From DATESZ01 sp035283845 (GTDB taxonomy: Bacteria > Desulfobacterota > Syntrophia > Syntrophales > JACQWR01): DNA of 28,813 bases. Position numbers and translations under genes: made by a program. The DNA is taken from NCBI GenBank assembly GCA_035283845.1, contig DATESZ010000201.1, positions 1 to 28,813 of the forward strand. Direction: 5' to 3'. Under the pieces are notes generated by a model. That model worked only from the letters and a program-made list of their open reading frames with translations, was not told where the DNA came from and did no database searches. Below, piece after piece: positions 17,976-26,816 of the stretch. The number at the start of each line of letters is the position of its first letter. Within the stretch, counting starts at the first letter, position 1.

Positions 17976-18051
17976 CGCACGCCTCAATAAACGTTCACAA
18001 AGTGGACGGACTTGGTAACTTCTGATATCCCCTGGATGAACAGGCAATACA

Positions 18052-18552
18052 ATGAAAGAAATTTTCCTATTGATGTTGCTTATAATAATCGGTTCCGTCG
18101 TCTCCGCTCCGGCAACGCATCATGATGAATATCCCGTTTCCACTCCACCATTGACCCAGGGTATATTCCCCTGCAGCAACTGTCATGCAGGTATAGAGGT
18201 CAATGCAAAAAAAAGGGAACTTAAGGACGAACATACCAGCATCAAACTTCACCATGCTGAAAGTGATAGATGGTGTCTTGATTGTCATAATTCCGCCGAC
18301 AGGGATAAACTGAAGCTCGCCAATGGGGATAACATAGATTTTACAGAATCGTACCTGCTTTGCGGACAGTGCCACGGAAATATTTATCGCGACTGGAAAG
18401 CCGGTATACATGGCAAAAGAACGGGCTATTTCAAGGGAGGAAAACGAATCTATTTCCTCTGTGTAAATTGTCATAATCCTCACGATCCGAAATTTAAGCC
18501 TATTAAACCGGAACCGCCGCCAAAAATACCGGGATCGACACATGGAAGATAG
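18052..18552 (+). CDS. Periplasmic tetrahaem cytochrome c
   Basis: 166 residues with an N-terminal signal peptide (hydrophobic residues about 4-18). There are four CxxCH haem-c motifs: CSNCH (41-45), CLDCH (75-79), CGQCH (104-108) and CVNCH (137-141). Several further histidines (HH at 67-68, H120) could serve as distal ligands. It should carry electrons in the periplasm. The last 11 bp overlap the start of the ferredoxin-type gene, so the two are translationally coupled. With the NrfD subunit this suggests a membrane quinone/cytochrome oxidoreductase. The ribosome binding site before ATG 18052 is weak. Confidence 0.9.
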   Translation: MKEIFLLMLLIIIGSVVSAPATHHDEYPVSTPPLTQGIFPCSNCHAGIEVNAKKRELKDEHTSIKLHHAESDRWCLDCHNSADRDKLKLANGDNIDFTESYLLCGQCHGNIYRDWKAGIHGKRTGYFKGGKRIYFLCVNCHNPHDPKFKPIKPEPPPKIPGSTHGR

Positions 18553-19444
18553 AGAACATACCAGAAGAGATTTCATTAAGATGATGTCTATGGGCGCCTT
18601 AGCCGGGCTGTCCCTGGGAAGCTCGGCATGCACTCAGGCCAATGTGGAAGAGTTTCTCCAGAAACACTTCCGGGAAATGACGGAAGAGGAAAAAAAGCAG
18701 GTCCTAAAGAGGTTAGAGGAAAGGTATCTTAAAAAGTACGGCAAGAAATTTCAAATCAGTGCGCAACCGGCCGAGGAGGGGGTTCTCTGGGGTTATGGCC
18801 TCGACCTGTCGCGATGTATCGGTTGCCGAAGATGCGTTTACGCCTGTGTGAGAGAAAACAATCAGTCCCGCGTAAACCCCCAGCTCCAGTGGATAAGGGT
18901 GCTCAGATTGAAGAAGGGAAGTCTGATAAACCTCGAAAATACCGAGCATTACTATAATCCGGAAACCGTGCCGGAGCCTGGTTTCATGTACCTGCCCGTT
19001 CAATGCCAGCAATGCGAAAATCCTCCCTGTGTGCGCGTATGTCCCGTAAAGGCGACGTGGAAGGAACAGGACGGTATCGTGGTGGTAGATTACAATTGGT
19101 GCATAGGCTGCCGATATTGCATTGCGGCCTGCCCTTACAAAGGCAGGGTATTTAACTGGGCCGAGCCGAACATACCTACGGAGGACTTGAATACGGAGGT
19201 GCATTATCTGGGAAACAGGCCCAGGATGAAAAATGTCGTTGAAAAATGCACCTTTTGCGTCCAGCGGACAAGGAAGGGGCGTTACCCGGCCTGCGTGGAA
19301 ATCTGTCCCACAGGTACAAGAAAATTCGGGAACCTGCTCGATCCGGCGAGTGAAATAAGATACCTGATAGAAAATAAACGGGTTTTCCGGCTGAAGGAAG
19401 ACTTCAACACGGAGCCTAAATTTTATTACTTCTTTTCCGCATAG
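18542..19444 (+). CDS. Tat-exported 4x[4Fe-4S] ferredoxin-type subunit (HybA/DsrO-like)
   Basis: 300 residues. The N-terminus carries a twin-arginine motif (TRRDFIK) and a hydrophobic stretch ending GSSAC, which could be a lipobox, so the protein is exported and possibly lipid-anchored. Sixteen cysteines in four groups bind four cubane clusters: CIGCRRCVYAC, CQQCENPPCVRVC, CIGCRYCIAAC and CTFCVQRTRKGRYPACVEIC. A charged helical linker (about 35-65) precedes the cluster domain. It should wire electrons between the cytochrome and the membrane NrfD protein. It overlaps the cytochrome gene by 11 bp and is 15 bp from the NrfD gene. Close relatives are HybA, DsrO and QrcC; I do not assign one name. 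Confidence 0.93.
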   Translation: MEDREHTRRDFIKMMSMGALAGLSLGSSACTQANVEEFLQKHFREMTEEEKKQVLKRLEERYLKKYGKKFQISAQPAEEGVLWGYGLDLSRCIGCRRCVYACVRENNQSRVNPQLQWIRVLRLKKGSLINLENTEHYYNPETVPEPGFMYLPVQCQQCENPPCVRVCPVKATWKEQDGIVVVDYNWCIGCRYCIAACPYKGRVFNWAEPNIPTEDLNTEVHYLGNRPRMKNVVEKCTFCVQRTRKGRYPACVEICPTGTRKFGNLLDPASEIRYLIENKRVFRLKEDFNTEPKFYYFFSA

Positions 19445-19459
19445 CGTAAAGAGGATTGC

Positions 19460-20716
19460 ATGGAAGCTTGGGGATTTTTTAAGAAAACGGTTAAGATGGT
19501 TTTTTTCGGGACGAAGGCTTACTACCTGTGGTGCGCTTTCCTGCTTACCATTATCGGCGCGGCAATTACATTCTATGTCAGGCAGTTGGATGCGGGACTT
19601 ATCGTCACCAATATGAGAGATCAGGTCTCATGGGGCCTCTATATAGGCAATTTCACTTACTTGGTCGGCGTAGCGGCCGCGGCCGTGCTCCTCGTTATCC
19701 CGGCTTACATCTATCACTTCGATCCCATCAAGGAAATTGTCGTTTTAGGCGAGCTCCTTGCCGCCTCGGCAATAATCATGGCCTTGATGTTTGTTCTTGC
19801 AGATCTCGGGAGGCCCGACAGGTTCTGGCATATTATACCCTTTATCGGAATTTTAGCATTTCCCAAGTCGCTTCTGGCCTGGGATGTTATCGTTCTAAAT
19901 GGTTATTTAGTCTTGAATACCATTGTCCCGATCTATATTCTGGTAAAGACCTACTTCGGTAGGGAACCGAACAAAAAAATCGTTATCCCCCTGGTATTAC
20001 TTTCCATTCCCTGGGCCGTGGGCATCCATACAGTTACTGCTTTTCTGTACAACGGGCTGGCCGCCAGGCCTTTCTGGAACGCTTCCATTCTGGCGCCCCG
20101 TTTCCTTGCCAGCGCCTTTTGTTCGGGGCCGGCGATGGCCTTAATAATTTTCCAGATTTTGAGAAGGACGGCGGGGATGAAAATTAAAAACGAGGCCCTT
20201 TTCAAGATTGCCGAGTTGATGGCCTACTCCATGTTTATAAATCTGTTCCTGCTGGGCTCTGAGCTTTTCAAGGAGTACTATACTGATACCATTCATCTGG
20301 CGCCCATGGAATATCTCTATCAGGGGTTGCATGGACATAATTCACTCGTTCCCTGGATATGGTCGGCGCTCTGTATGAACATTGCGGCTTTTCTCATATT
20401 CTTGATCCCTAAAACCAGGCAAAACCTGATCACGCTCAACATCGGCTCCCTGCTCATCATAACAGGGGTTTGGATTGAGAAAGGGCTTGGTCTAATCGTA
20501 CCCGGCTTTATACCCGATCCTCTCGGTGAAATTTACGAATATATGCCGAATATGACGGAAATAGCTGTTTCTTTGGGAATATGGGCTTTCGGGTTTCTTG
20601 TCTTTACTCTCTTTATGAGGATCGCTATACCCATCCAGCGCGGTGATTTTGCGCACTCGAAATATCATAGGGAAGTCGTGCATACCCAGCCCCAGTATGA
20701 ACGAATAAAGCCTTAG
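19460..20716 (+). CDS. NrfD/PsrC-family polytopic membrane subunit
   Basis: 418 residues with about nine or ten hydrophobic helices spread along the whole length. The family exchanges electrons with the quinone pool. Features typical of the HybB/NrfD branch are DQVSWGLYIGNFTYLVGVAA near the N-terminus, LADLGRPDRFWH (about 111-122), and HTVTAFLYNGLAARPFWN (about 192-209). AGAGGA lies just upstream of ATG 19460. It follows the ferredoxin-type gene by 15 bp. No molybdopterin or other catalytic subunit is encoded nearby, so the complex probably transfers electrons between menaquinone and a soluble cytochrome or another enzyme. Direction and partner are unknown. Confidence 0.93.
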   Translation: MEAWGFFKKTVKMVFFGTKAYYLWCAFLLTIIGAAITFYVRQLDAGLIVTNMRDQVSWGLYIGNFTYLVGVAAAAVLLVIPAYIYHFDPIKEIVVLGELLAASAIIMALMFVLADLGRPDRFWHIIPFIGILAFPKSLLAWDVIVLNGYLVLNTIVPIYILVKTYFGREPNKKIVIPLVLLSIPWAVGIHTVTAFLYNGLAARPFWNASILAPRFLASAFCSGPAMALIIFQILRRTAGMKIKNEALFKIAELMAYSMFINLFLLGSELFKEYYTDTIHLAPMEYLYQGLHGHNSLVPWIWSALCMNIAAFLIFLIPKTRQNLITLNIGSLLIITGVWIEKGLGLIVPGFIPDPLGEIYEYMPNMTEIAVSLGIWAFGFLVFTLFMRIAIPIQRGDFAHSKYHREVVHTQPQYERIKP

Positions 20717-20723
20717 TATATTA

Positions 20724-20780
20724 GCAGGCTGCTGAATAACGCCCGTCCCCGTCTTCAGGGGGACGACGTCTGCTGCGCTC
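20724..20780. repeat. REP-like palindromic element between the NrfD gene and mdh
   Basis: CGTCCCC (20744-20750) and GGGGACG (20759-20765) form a 7-bp perfect stem with an 8-base loop. Flanking GCAGGCTGCTG and GTCTGCTGC extend an imperfect palindrome. It may act as a bidirectional terminator or be a copy of a dispersed repeat. No second full copy is seen in this window. Confidence 0.5.
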
Positions 20781-20822
20781 CCTCGTCCTTTATAATTATT
20801 AATTGCCGGAAGAGAGAAAATT

Positions 20823-21755
20823 ATGGAAAAGAAGGTAACGGTTATAGGCGCCGGCAATGTTGGCGCCACGGTAGCACAGCGATTGGCCGAAAGGGAACTT
20901 TGCGATGTAGTTTTGATTGACCTGATTGACGGTATTCCCCAGGGTAAGGCGCTGGACCTTGCGGAGGCGGCGCCTATCGAAAGACACGACGCATGTTTGA
21001 CGGGAAGCACCGATTACAGCGCCTCAGAGGGTTCGGTCATCGTAATTATAACGGCCGGCATACCGAGAAAACCGGGGATGAGTCGGGATGAACTGCTGGA
21101 TACCAACAGGCGTATTGTGAAAGAGGTGACGGAAAAGGCGGTGCATCTTTCGCCCGAGGCCATTCTGATCATAGTCAGCAACCCCCTGGATGCCATGTGT
21201 CATGTGGCTTATGAGGCAAGCGGTTTCCCCAGGAACAGGGTTATCGGCATGGCAGGCGTACTTGATGCGGCGCGCTTTTCCGCCTTTATTGCCAAAGAGC
21301 TCAACGTTTCCGTAGACAATGTTTACGCCTTCGTACTGGGCGGTCACGGAGATTCCATGGTGCCCCTGACCCGCTACTCGACCGTTGCCGGCATTCCTGT
21401 CGCCGAGCTGATCCCGAAAGAGCGTCTTGACGCCATTGTCCAACGAACACGCGATGGGGGAGCGGAAATTGTGGGGCTGCTGAAGACGGGCAGCGCCTAT
21501 TACGCGCCCGCGTCCGCCGCCGTGGCCATGGCCGAGGCCATCTTGAAAGACAAGAAGAAGATCCTTCCCTGTGCCGCCTATCTGAAGGGGGAGTACGGCA
21601 TAGAAGACCTTTTTATAGGTGTGCCGGTAAAGCTGGGCAAAGGGGGAGTGGAAGAGATTATTTCCATAAGTCTGACTCCAGAAGAGCGGTCGGCATTGGA
21701 AAGATCAGCGGCGGCAGTGCGGGAACTCGTTGATGCCATGAAAAAGATGCCTTGA
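20823..21755 (+). CDS. mdh: Malate dehydrogenase (lactate-dehydrogenase-like class)
   Basis: 310 residues, standard for the LDH-like MDH group of Deltaproteobacteria. It interconverts malate and oxaloacetate with NAD(H). The Rossmann motif GAGNVGATVA is at 9-18. The substrate-binding loop TAGIPRKPGMSRDELL carries the arginine typical of malate rather than lactate specificity. NPLDAM and the catalytic His region GGHGDSMVPL are present. ATG 20823 is preceded by GGAAGAGAG. It stands alone between the NrfD gene and the Zorya island and marks the right edge of the core region. Confidence 0.97.
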   Translation: MEKKVTVIGAGNVGATVAQRLAERELCDVVLIDLIDGIPQGKALDLAEAAPIERHDACLTGSTDYSASEGSVIVIITAGIPRKPGMSRDELLDTNRRIVKEVTEKAVHLSPEAILIIVSNPLDAMCHVAYEASGFPRNRVIGMAGVLDAARFSAFIAKELNVSVDNVYAFVLGGHGDSMVPLTRYSTVAGIPVAELIPKERLDAIVQRTRDGGAEIVGLLKTGSAYYAPASAAVAMAEAILKDKKKILPCAAYLKGEYGIEDLFIGVPVKLGKGGVEEIISISLTPEERSALERSAAAVRELVDAMKKMP

Positions 21756-21855
21756 TTATCCTTCTGACAAAATCATAAAGGGTCTGCGGATCGCCGGTTT
21801 CGTGGAGCCTACCCCGGCCATCTCCGCAATGTCCCGGAGGGCTGCCCCGCCGAGG

Positions 21856-21999
21856 TTACTGTCCCCTGTAAGGGTTAAATAAGAAGTCGATTGCCCTAAG
21901 AACGCTAGATTTTCCTGCGTTGTTTGCACCAACAAAAGCTTGCATAGGTCCGAATACGCAGTAAGACAGTGATATTATCGACAATGCTCTTCTATTCCC
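21856..21999 (-). pseudogene. Remnant of an OLD-like/AAA P-loop ATPase
   Basis: On the - strand, just after the zorD stop and in the same frame, there is a short open stretch that reads FGPMQAFVGANNAGKSSVLR and continues AIDFLFNPYRGQ to a stop at 21856-21858. GANNAGKSS is a Walker A motif of the kind found at the N-terminus of OLD-family and RecF/SMC-like ATPases. No Walker B or other domain follows, and the piece is about 50 residues at most. It looks like what is left of another defence-type gene downstream of zorD. The family assignment rests on this motif alone. Confidence 0.55.
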
Positions 22000-22002
22000 G
22001 AC

Positions 22003-25000
22003 TTACCCGCATAAGCTACGAATGGTTGAACTGAATTGAGCCATTGATTCAAGTCGTGATGCTTCCATATATTCAATATGGGGAATGGTGCATTTAAAGC
22101 GTTTCAGGAAATCTATTAAGTTCTGCGAGTCTACAGGTTCGATATCATGCTGTTTACATTTCGATAGGACTGCACCCACAATCTTGCCATTCGTGACTAA
22201 AACGGGTTTCAGCCTATAGTTCGTATTGGCAAAATACAGCGTCCTGTAGTTATCGAATGCGTTAATTGTTTCTGCAAGCACGTCCGCTTCTATTTCGTCG
22301 CCATGCCTTCTGTGTTTGCATTGGATAAGGCGCACTACGGTGCCTTCGATGGATACTACATCTATACCCATGTCACCTGACTTTGGAGTTAAAATAACCT
22401 TTCGTCCCATCTTTTTCTCTAACAAAGCAATAAGAGACTCAAAACGATCCCAGGGCAATGTCCTGACCTCATCGATAGAAATGGATGGACATTCTCCTTC
22501 GCGGGGTACTGACCCATCAAAAATATCTTTGTAGAGTTCATTTTGGAGATCCTGTTCGCCAGGCATAGGCGCTAAAAAATCACTCGCCATTTGACGACGT
22601 CGTTCTATAAGTGAATCAAGCTTTTCATCAAATGATTTAAATTCCCTCTTGGGATCTTTCGCGATTAGATAATAGACATGGACATTTCGTTCTTGACCTA
22701 TCCTGTAAGTCCGATCAGTAGCCTGTGTTTCCTTCGCAGGATTCCACCAACGACCATAATGGATAACATGATTCGCTTCCACTAAATTCAAGCCGATGCC
22801 GGCAACTTCAGGCGATAGAATGATGAAGTTTGGATTTGTATTTTCCTGAAATCGTTTTACCATAGCCTTTCGTGTATTTGCTGAAGTTAGCGTTTCGTGC
22901 CACGCTGCTGCGCCATTTATAATATCAACATGCTGACCGAACATTTCAAAAATAGATTCAGCAAGAAGTTGCTGCATATTTAGACATCTTGTGAAAACGA
23001 GCGCTTTCTCTCCAGAATTTTTAATCTCATGTAGGATTTCGAGAAACTTGCTTAATTTTGGGCAACGTTCAAGCATGGCATCGAAACCGGAAGAACGGAA
23101 AGGTTCATAACCAGTTAGTAGCGCCGGGTGCTGATAAAGATACATGAGTCCTTGAATGAGAACAAAGGGGTGATTTCCTTCACCTCCTTCATGCGCACGA
23201 TTTATGTATTCGATGTGATGATCACGTTGTTCGATTGACAGATCGCATTCAATCTTGTGTTCATACTTATTAGGTAAACCTGAGAGCTCTATGGATTTTT
23301 CCCGACGAAGCACAAAAGCAGTTGGCTTTCCGAAATGAAGTTTATTGCGAAGGGAGTTTAAAAGTTCCTGCATTTTTCCTGGGTCGTCGTTAATGGGTTG
23401 TTCAAAGGTCTTCGTGAATGCAGCCGCACTTCCGAGAAGTTCTCCTGGCTGAAGGTAGTCCATAATATTCCAGACATCCAGTAAGCGTGTCTCAACTGGC
23501 GTCCCCGTGCAAGCTATGCGAAAACGCGGTGACATACTTTTTAAGGCATGTGATATTTTTGTTTTTGGTGTTTTTTGTGCCTGGGCCTCATCTGTTACCA
23601 CAACCGTCCAATCTGATTTCATACTGGCGAAGGAAAATTGATAATTGACTATGGTTTCGTAGTTTGTGAATATGATGCGGTATTGCCGCAATTTCTCTAA
23701 ATCAAGTATTGCTCTTTGGACTTTTGTCTCCTGGCCGGCAACGCCATCAATTCGCATTGCCTTCAGGCCCTGTCCATGAAGCACATACCATGGCCTGAAA
23801 ATTACCCCGTCATTCTTAAAAAACTTTCTGATATCCTGGATCCATGTTTCATTTTCCAATAGCATGACTGGAGTTATAATCAAGATCGGGTCCCAGGGAG
23901 CAGCTTCAGGGTTGACGGAAGTCTTCGGTGAGAGCTTCTGCTCTTCAATCAGCCAAGCGATAAATGTCAGTATTTGCAGCGTTTTACCTAAGCCCATATC
24001 ATCAGCGAGAAGGCATCCATTCCTTTCTCTAATAAAATTCCGTTGCATCCAGTGGATTCCCGCCTGCTGATGTGGCTTTAAGGAAATATCTTCTCTCAGC
24101 GCGTTAGGAAGCAAAGGTGTCGATGCATGGATTCCAGTGGCGGCGTATTTTTCCTCATATTCGACTTGCTCGTCATTTTCATAGATGAGGAGATATTTTC
24201 TTTCTTCCGGAGTTGTTAAAGTATTTGAAGAAGCTTTATGAGTGACCCGGTTGGTTAGTTCCGATACGCCACGTGCAAAGTCATGATCGACAACCAGAAG
24301 CTTTCCATCAAGTTTTATAGTTCCGATTCCTTCCGTAAAAGCCTTCTGCACTTGATGATTAAAATTAACAATTTCATCTGTACTCTTAAATAGAACCGTT
24401 TCCTCTGTGCCATCAGCATACCGACACAAAATTCCCGCATTTAATCGGGATGTTTCCTTCTTAATTCCGTCACTTACAAGCGGCTCAAATATGCCGGTAT
24501 TAGACCGCTGAATTACAGGTTGAGCAATAAAAGGGAAATCTCCAATGCCTTTTACCCTGGGGCCAAAGTCGCAGAGATCAAGATCGATAGAACCAGCCAC
24601 CCCGTCAAAAATGCCCTGAGGATCACGAAGAACTTTGGTTTTTTCATGTCCGCTGATATGGCGCACCTTGGTCATTCGCCTGAGAGCTTCCTGCTGTTCT
24701 GGGCTAAAAATGAGACGAAGTCGCCCTCCTTGACCATCGTCAAGATAAAGATTTGAGACATCCTCCGCTTGTAAGAAGACTTTTCTCAATTCATCGCGGG
24801 AAACTCCCTCTATATATGGTGCAAATGAAATCTTATCGTCGGCTTCTTCAATCAAGTCGATGCCTAAGTATGGCGGGATGAGAACTTTATTATTTCTGAT
24901 GAAATGATCTATCTGCGCGCCTACACCTTCTGCAAGCCCCCTTACAGCAGCGAAGCAGATCAGACATTCGGAGGAACATTTATCGCTTGGCGAGAGGCTT

Positions 25001-25467
25001 CTGAATCGATCGACTTCTGCCATGAGTGAATATGCTTGTCGATCAAGACGATAAACCGTATCGCAATACTTCACAAAGCAGCCTTGATGTTCGAGTGAAA
25101 CTCGGTTGCTACCGTAATAAAAACGGACTTGATATTTGAACTCGGCTGAACCCAGCGTGCCGCTCGAGCTCAATTCCATGAAAAAGGGCGCCCAGGGGGC
25201 TAACTGTTCAAAGGCATGAATATCGCCATCCTCTAAAGATACAAACTTCTCATAAGGAATATGAAGAGACTGCTCGACAATCTCTGCATATCCCTGTTCG
25301 AGAAGTTGGCGAATCAGCGAGGGCAGAGACTGGCTGAGAGGAGTTAACGCTTCAGGCAACACCGCATCATAGGCCGACAGGTCGTATCCTGTACTGCGAA
25401 TATATATGCCGTCAGGTTCAGCAGAAACAAAGACAGACCTGAGAGGTTCTTCTAAGACCCATTTCAT
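22003..25467 (-). CDS. zorD: Zorya type I ZorD: SNF2-like helicase with C-terminal Mrr-like nuclease
   Basis: 1154 residues. A long N-terminal region of no obvious fold (about 1-460) precedes an SNF2 ATPase: Walker A DDMGLGKTLQ (about 487-496), motif II VTDEAQ (about 625), TGTPVETRLLDVWN, and the C-terminal lobe motif ATDRTYRIGQERNVHVYYL (about 915-930). The C-terminus has a restriction-endonuclease-like (Mrr) domain with MGRKVILTPKSGDMGIDVV and LIQCKHRR (about 1018-1052), fitting the D...QxK catalytic pattern. In Zorya, ZorD is the cytosolic DNA-processing effector used after phage sensing. The start overlaps the zorC stop by 4 bp (ATGA). Its catalytic motifs look intact. Confidence 0.93.
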   Translation of the reverse strand: MKWVLEEPLRSVFVSAEPDGIYIRSTGYDLSAYDAVLPEALTPLSQSLPSLIRQLLEQGYAEIVEQSLHIPYEKFVSLEDGDIHAFEQLAPWAPFFMELSSSGTLGSAEFKYQVRFYYGSNRVSLEHQGCFVKYCDTVYRLDRQAYSLMAEVDRFRSLSPSDKCSSECLICFAAVRGLAEGVGAQIDHFIRNNKVLIPPYLGIDLIEEADDKISFAPYIEGVSRDELRKVFLQAEDVSNLYLDDGQGGRLRLIFSPEQQEALRRMTKVRHISGHEKTKVLRDPQGIFDGVAGSIDLDLCDFGPRVKGIGDFPFIAQPVIQRSNTGIFEPLVSDGIKKETSRLNAGILCRYADGTEETVLFKSTDEIVNFNHQVQKAFTEGIGTIKLDGKLLVVDHDFARGVSELTNRVTHKASSNTLTTPEERKYLLIYENDEQVEYEEKYAATGIHASTPLLPNALREDISLKPHQQAGIHWMQRNFIRERNGCLLADDMGLGKTLQILTFIAWLIEEQKLSPKTSVNPEAAPWDPILIITPVMLLENETWIQDIRKFFKNDGVIFRPWYVLHGQGLKAMRIDGVAGQETKVQRAILDLEKLRQYRIIFTNYETIVNYQFSFASMKSDWTVVVTDEAQAQKTPKTKISHALKSMSPRFRIACTGTPVETRLLDVWNIMDYLQPGELLGSAAAFTKTFEQPINDDPGKMQELLNSLRNKLHFGKPTAFVLRREKSIELSGLPNKYEHKIECDLSIEQRDHHIEYINRAHEGGEGNHPFVLIQGLMYLYQHPALLTGYEPFRSSGFDAMLERCPKLSKFLEILHEIKNSGEKALVFTRCLNMQQLLAESIFEMFGQHVDIINGAAAWHETLTSANTRKAMVKRFQENTNPNFIILSPEVAGIGLNLVEANHVIHYGRWWNPAKETQATDRTYRIGQERNVHVYYLIAKDPKREFKSFDEKLDSLIERRRQMASDFLAPMPGEQDLQNELYKDIFDGSVPREGECPSISIDEVRTLPWDRFESLIALLEKKMGRKVILTPKSGDMGIDVVSIEGTVVRLIQCKHRRHGDEIEADVLAETINAFDNYRTLYFANTNYRLKPVLVTNGKIVGAVLSKCKQHDIEPVDSQNLIDFLKRFKCTIPHIEYMEASRLESMAQFSSTIRSLCG

Positions 25468-26816
25468 GGACGAATACCCTCCCTTGCAAGGATAGATGTT
25501 GTTTGCTCACGCCAATCAACGTTCACAATTCTATTTAGAGGCTGATGCCGAATCTTACGTTCTTCAGGTAGCCTACGATCTTTTAAATCATATTCTATCA
25601 TGTGGCGCATGGTCCACATATCAGGAATTTTTTTTTCAAATTCATTGCGTTTGTATATATAGATTTTACCAACGTCACTGAACTCGACGACCACGATCTC
25701 ACCAAAATGGAGAATGAAAGCAGCTTGATTAGCACCGCCTGTTAACTTACCAAAGTTAACGTCTCGCACGTGTGCAAATTGTCGTGCCGTCATCTCGGAG
25801 AGAAATGGCCTTGAAGACGTCATTTTCTCAACGTATTGAAGCCAAAATTTCCGTCGACCCTGACGGTCCCTTCCTTGTAGAACATTATCGAAGAAAAACA
25901 CGATATCGAGTTTCGAAAGCCAGCTGATAAAGCGTTGCACCGCAATTTCATCTACCCCCAACCACTTGCTCCTATAACGGCGGGGGTCTCCTAATAGACG
26001 GTGATTGAGAATAATCCCTCGCAGGGGTTCGGATATGGCAGCGATCTTCTTGTGAAGAATCAATTTGCCAATGATCATCTTGAAGCCACTTGGGTTTGCA
26101 TCCCAACCATTCCATTGTAATATTGTCCGGAGAAGATATTCTGTTTGTGAAGATTTTTCGCCAAGGCGTTCGAGACATTTTTCCGCAGCATGAACTGTCG
26201 CTGACCGCATGAATCCAGATTGTTCTTCAATTGCCCATGCCGTCGCCGCCGCTTTGGGATCACTTAAATCCGCTAAAAGTACATTAATAGCAAACATATC
26301 TGGAGCATGCGTGCCAAGAAGCATCTCTATACTGGTTTTCCATTTTGTCAGAGTCCTGTCCCTTCGATCAAAGGATTTAATTTGCCTTGCAGTAAAGCGG
26401 GCAATGTCTGTTTGAGGCAATTCATCAGTCCAGATGGAATGGAGAGAACAAACCAGGCCCTTTAGCGCTCTCCCGGGCAGGGTACCATTTATGGACTTTA
26501 AGTATTTGCAGAACAAAGGCTCTGATATGACTTTACTTTCCCAGCAAAGATATTTTATGGCAGGTAGCTCGAGAGTTTTAATAATCCCATTGATCCCATG
26601 CCTGAATTCAAGCCATTGTCGCATATAAATTTCAGAGCGAGGAGGTTTTGAAAGTGCAGGCGGTTTATCAAGATTCGCAATAGTTTCACCAATTTTTAGA
26701 AAATGACTTTGAATAGGCACACTGGTTAATTGTAGAGATATAGTATTCAAGAACCGCGGTGTCAGCCGTAATCCTTGCAGAGCATCTTCAATCTTGATCT
26801 CTGAATCGTTAGGCAT
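25464..26816 (-). CDS. zorC: Zorya ZorC, EH-signature protein
   Basis: 450 residues, somewhat shorter than described type I ZorC. It is a soluble, mostly helical protein without membrane segments. The EH-signature region is at the C-terminus. I see the expected acidic residue in VVVEFSDVGKIYIYK (E378) and a histidine in KIRHQPLNRI (H424), about 46 residues apart, and WREQT near the end. ZorC is thought to help recruit or load the effector on invading DNA. The gene overlaps zorB by 8 bp and zorD by 4 bp, so the operon is translationally coupled. The residue assignment is by eye. Confidence 0.85.
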   Translation of the reverse strand: MPNDSEIKIEDALQGLRLTPRFLNTISLQLTSVPIQSHFLKIGETIANLDKPPALSKPPRSEIYMRQWLEFRHGINGIIKTLELPAIKYLCWESKVISEPLFCKYLKSINGTLPGRALKGLVCSLHSIWTDELPQTDIARFTARQIKSFDRRDRTLTKWKTSIEMLLGTHAPDMFAINVLLADLSDPKAAATAWAIEEQSGFMRSATVHAAEKCLERLGEKSSQTEYLLRTILQWNGWDANPSGFKMIIGKLILHKKIAAISEPLRGIILNHRLLGDPRRYRSKWLGVDEIAVQRFISWLSKLDIVFFFDNVLQGRDRQGRRKFWLQYVEKMTSSRPFLSEMTARQFAHVRDVNFGKLTGGANQAAFILHFGEIVVVEFSDVGKIYIYKRNEFEKKIPDMWTMRHMIEYDLKDRRLPEERKIRHQPLNRIVNVDWREQTTSILAREGIRP

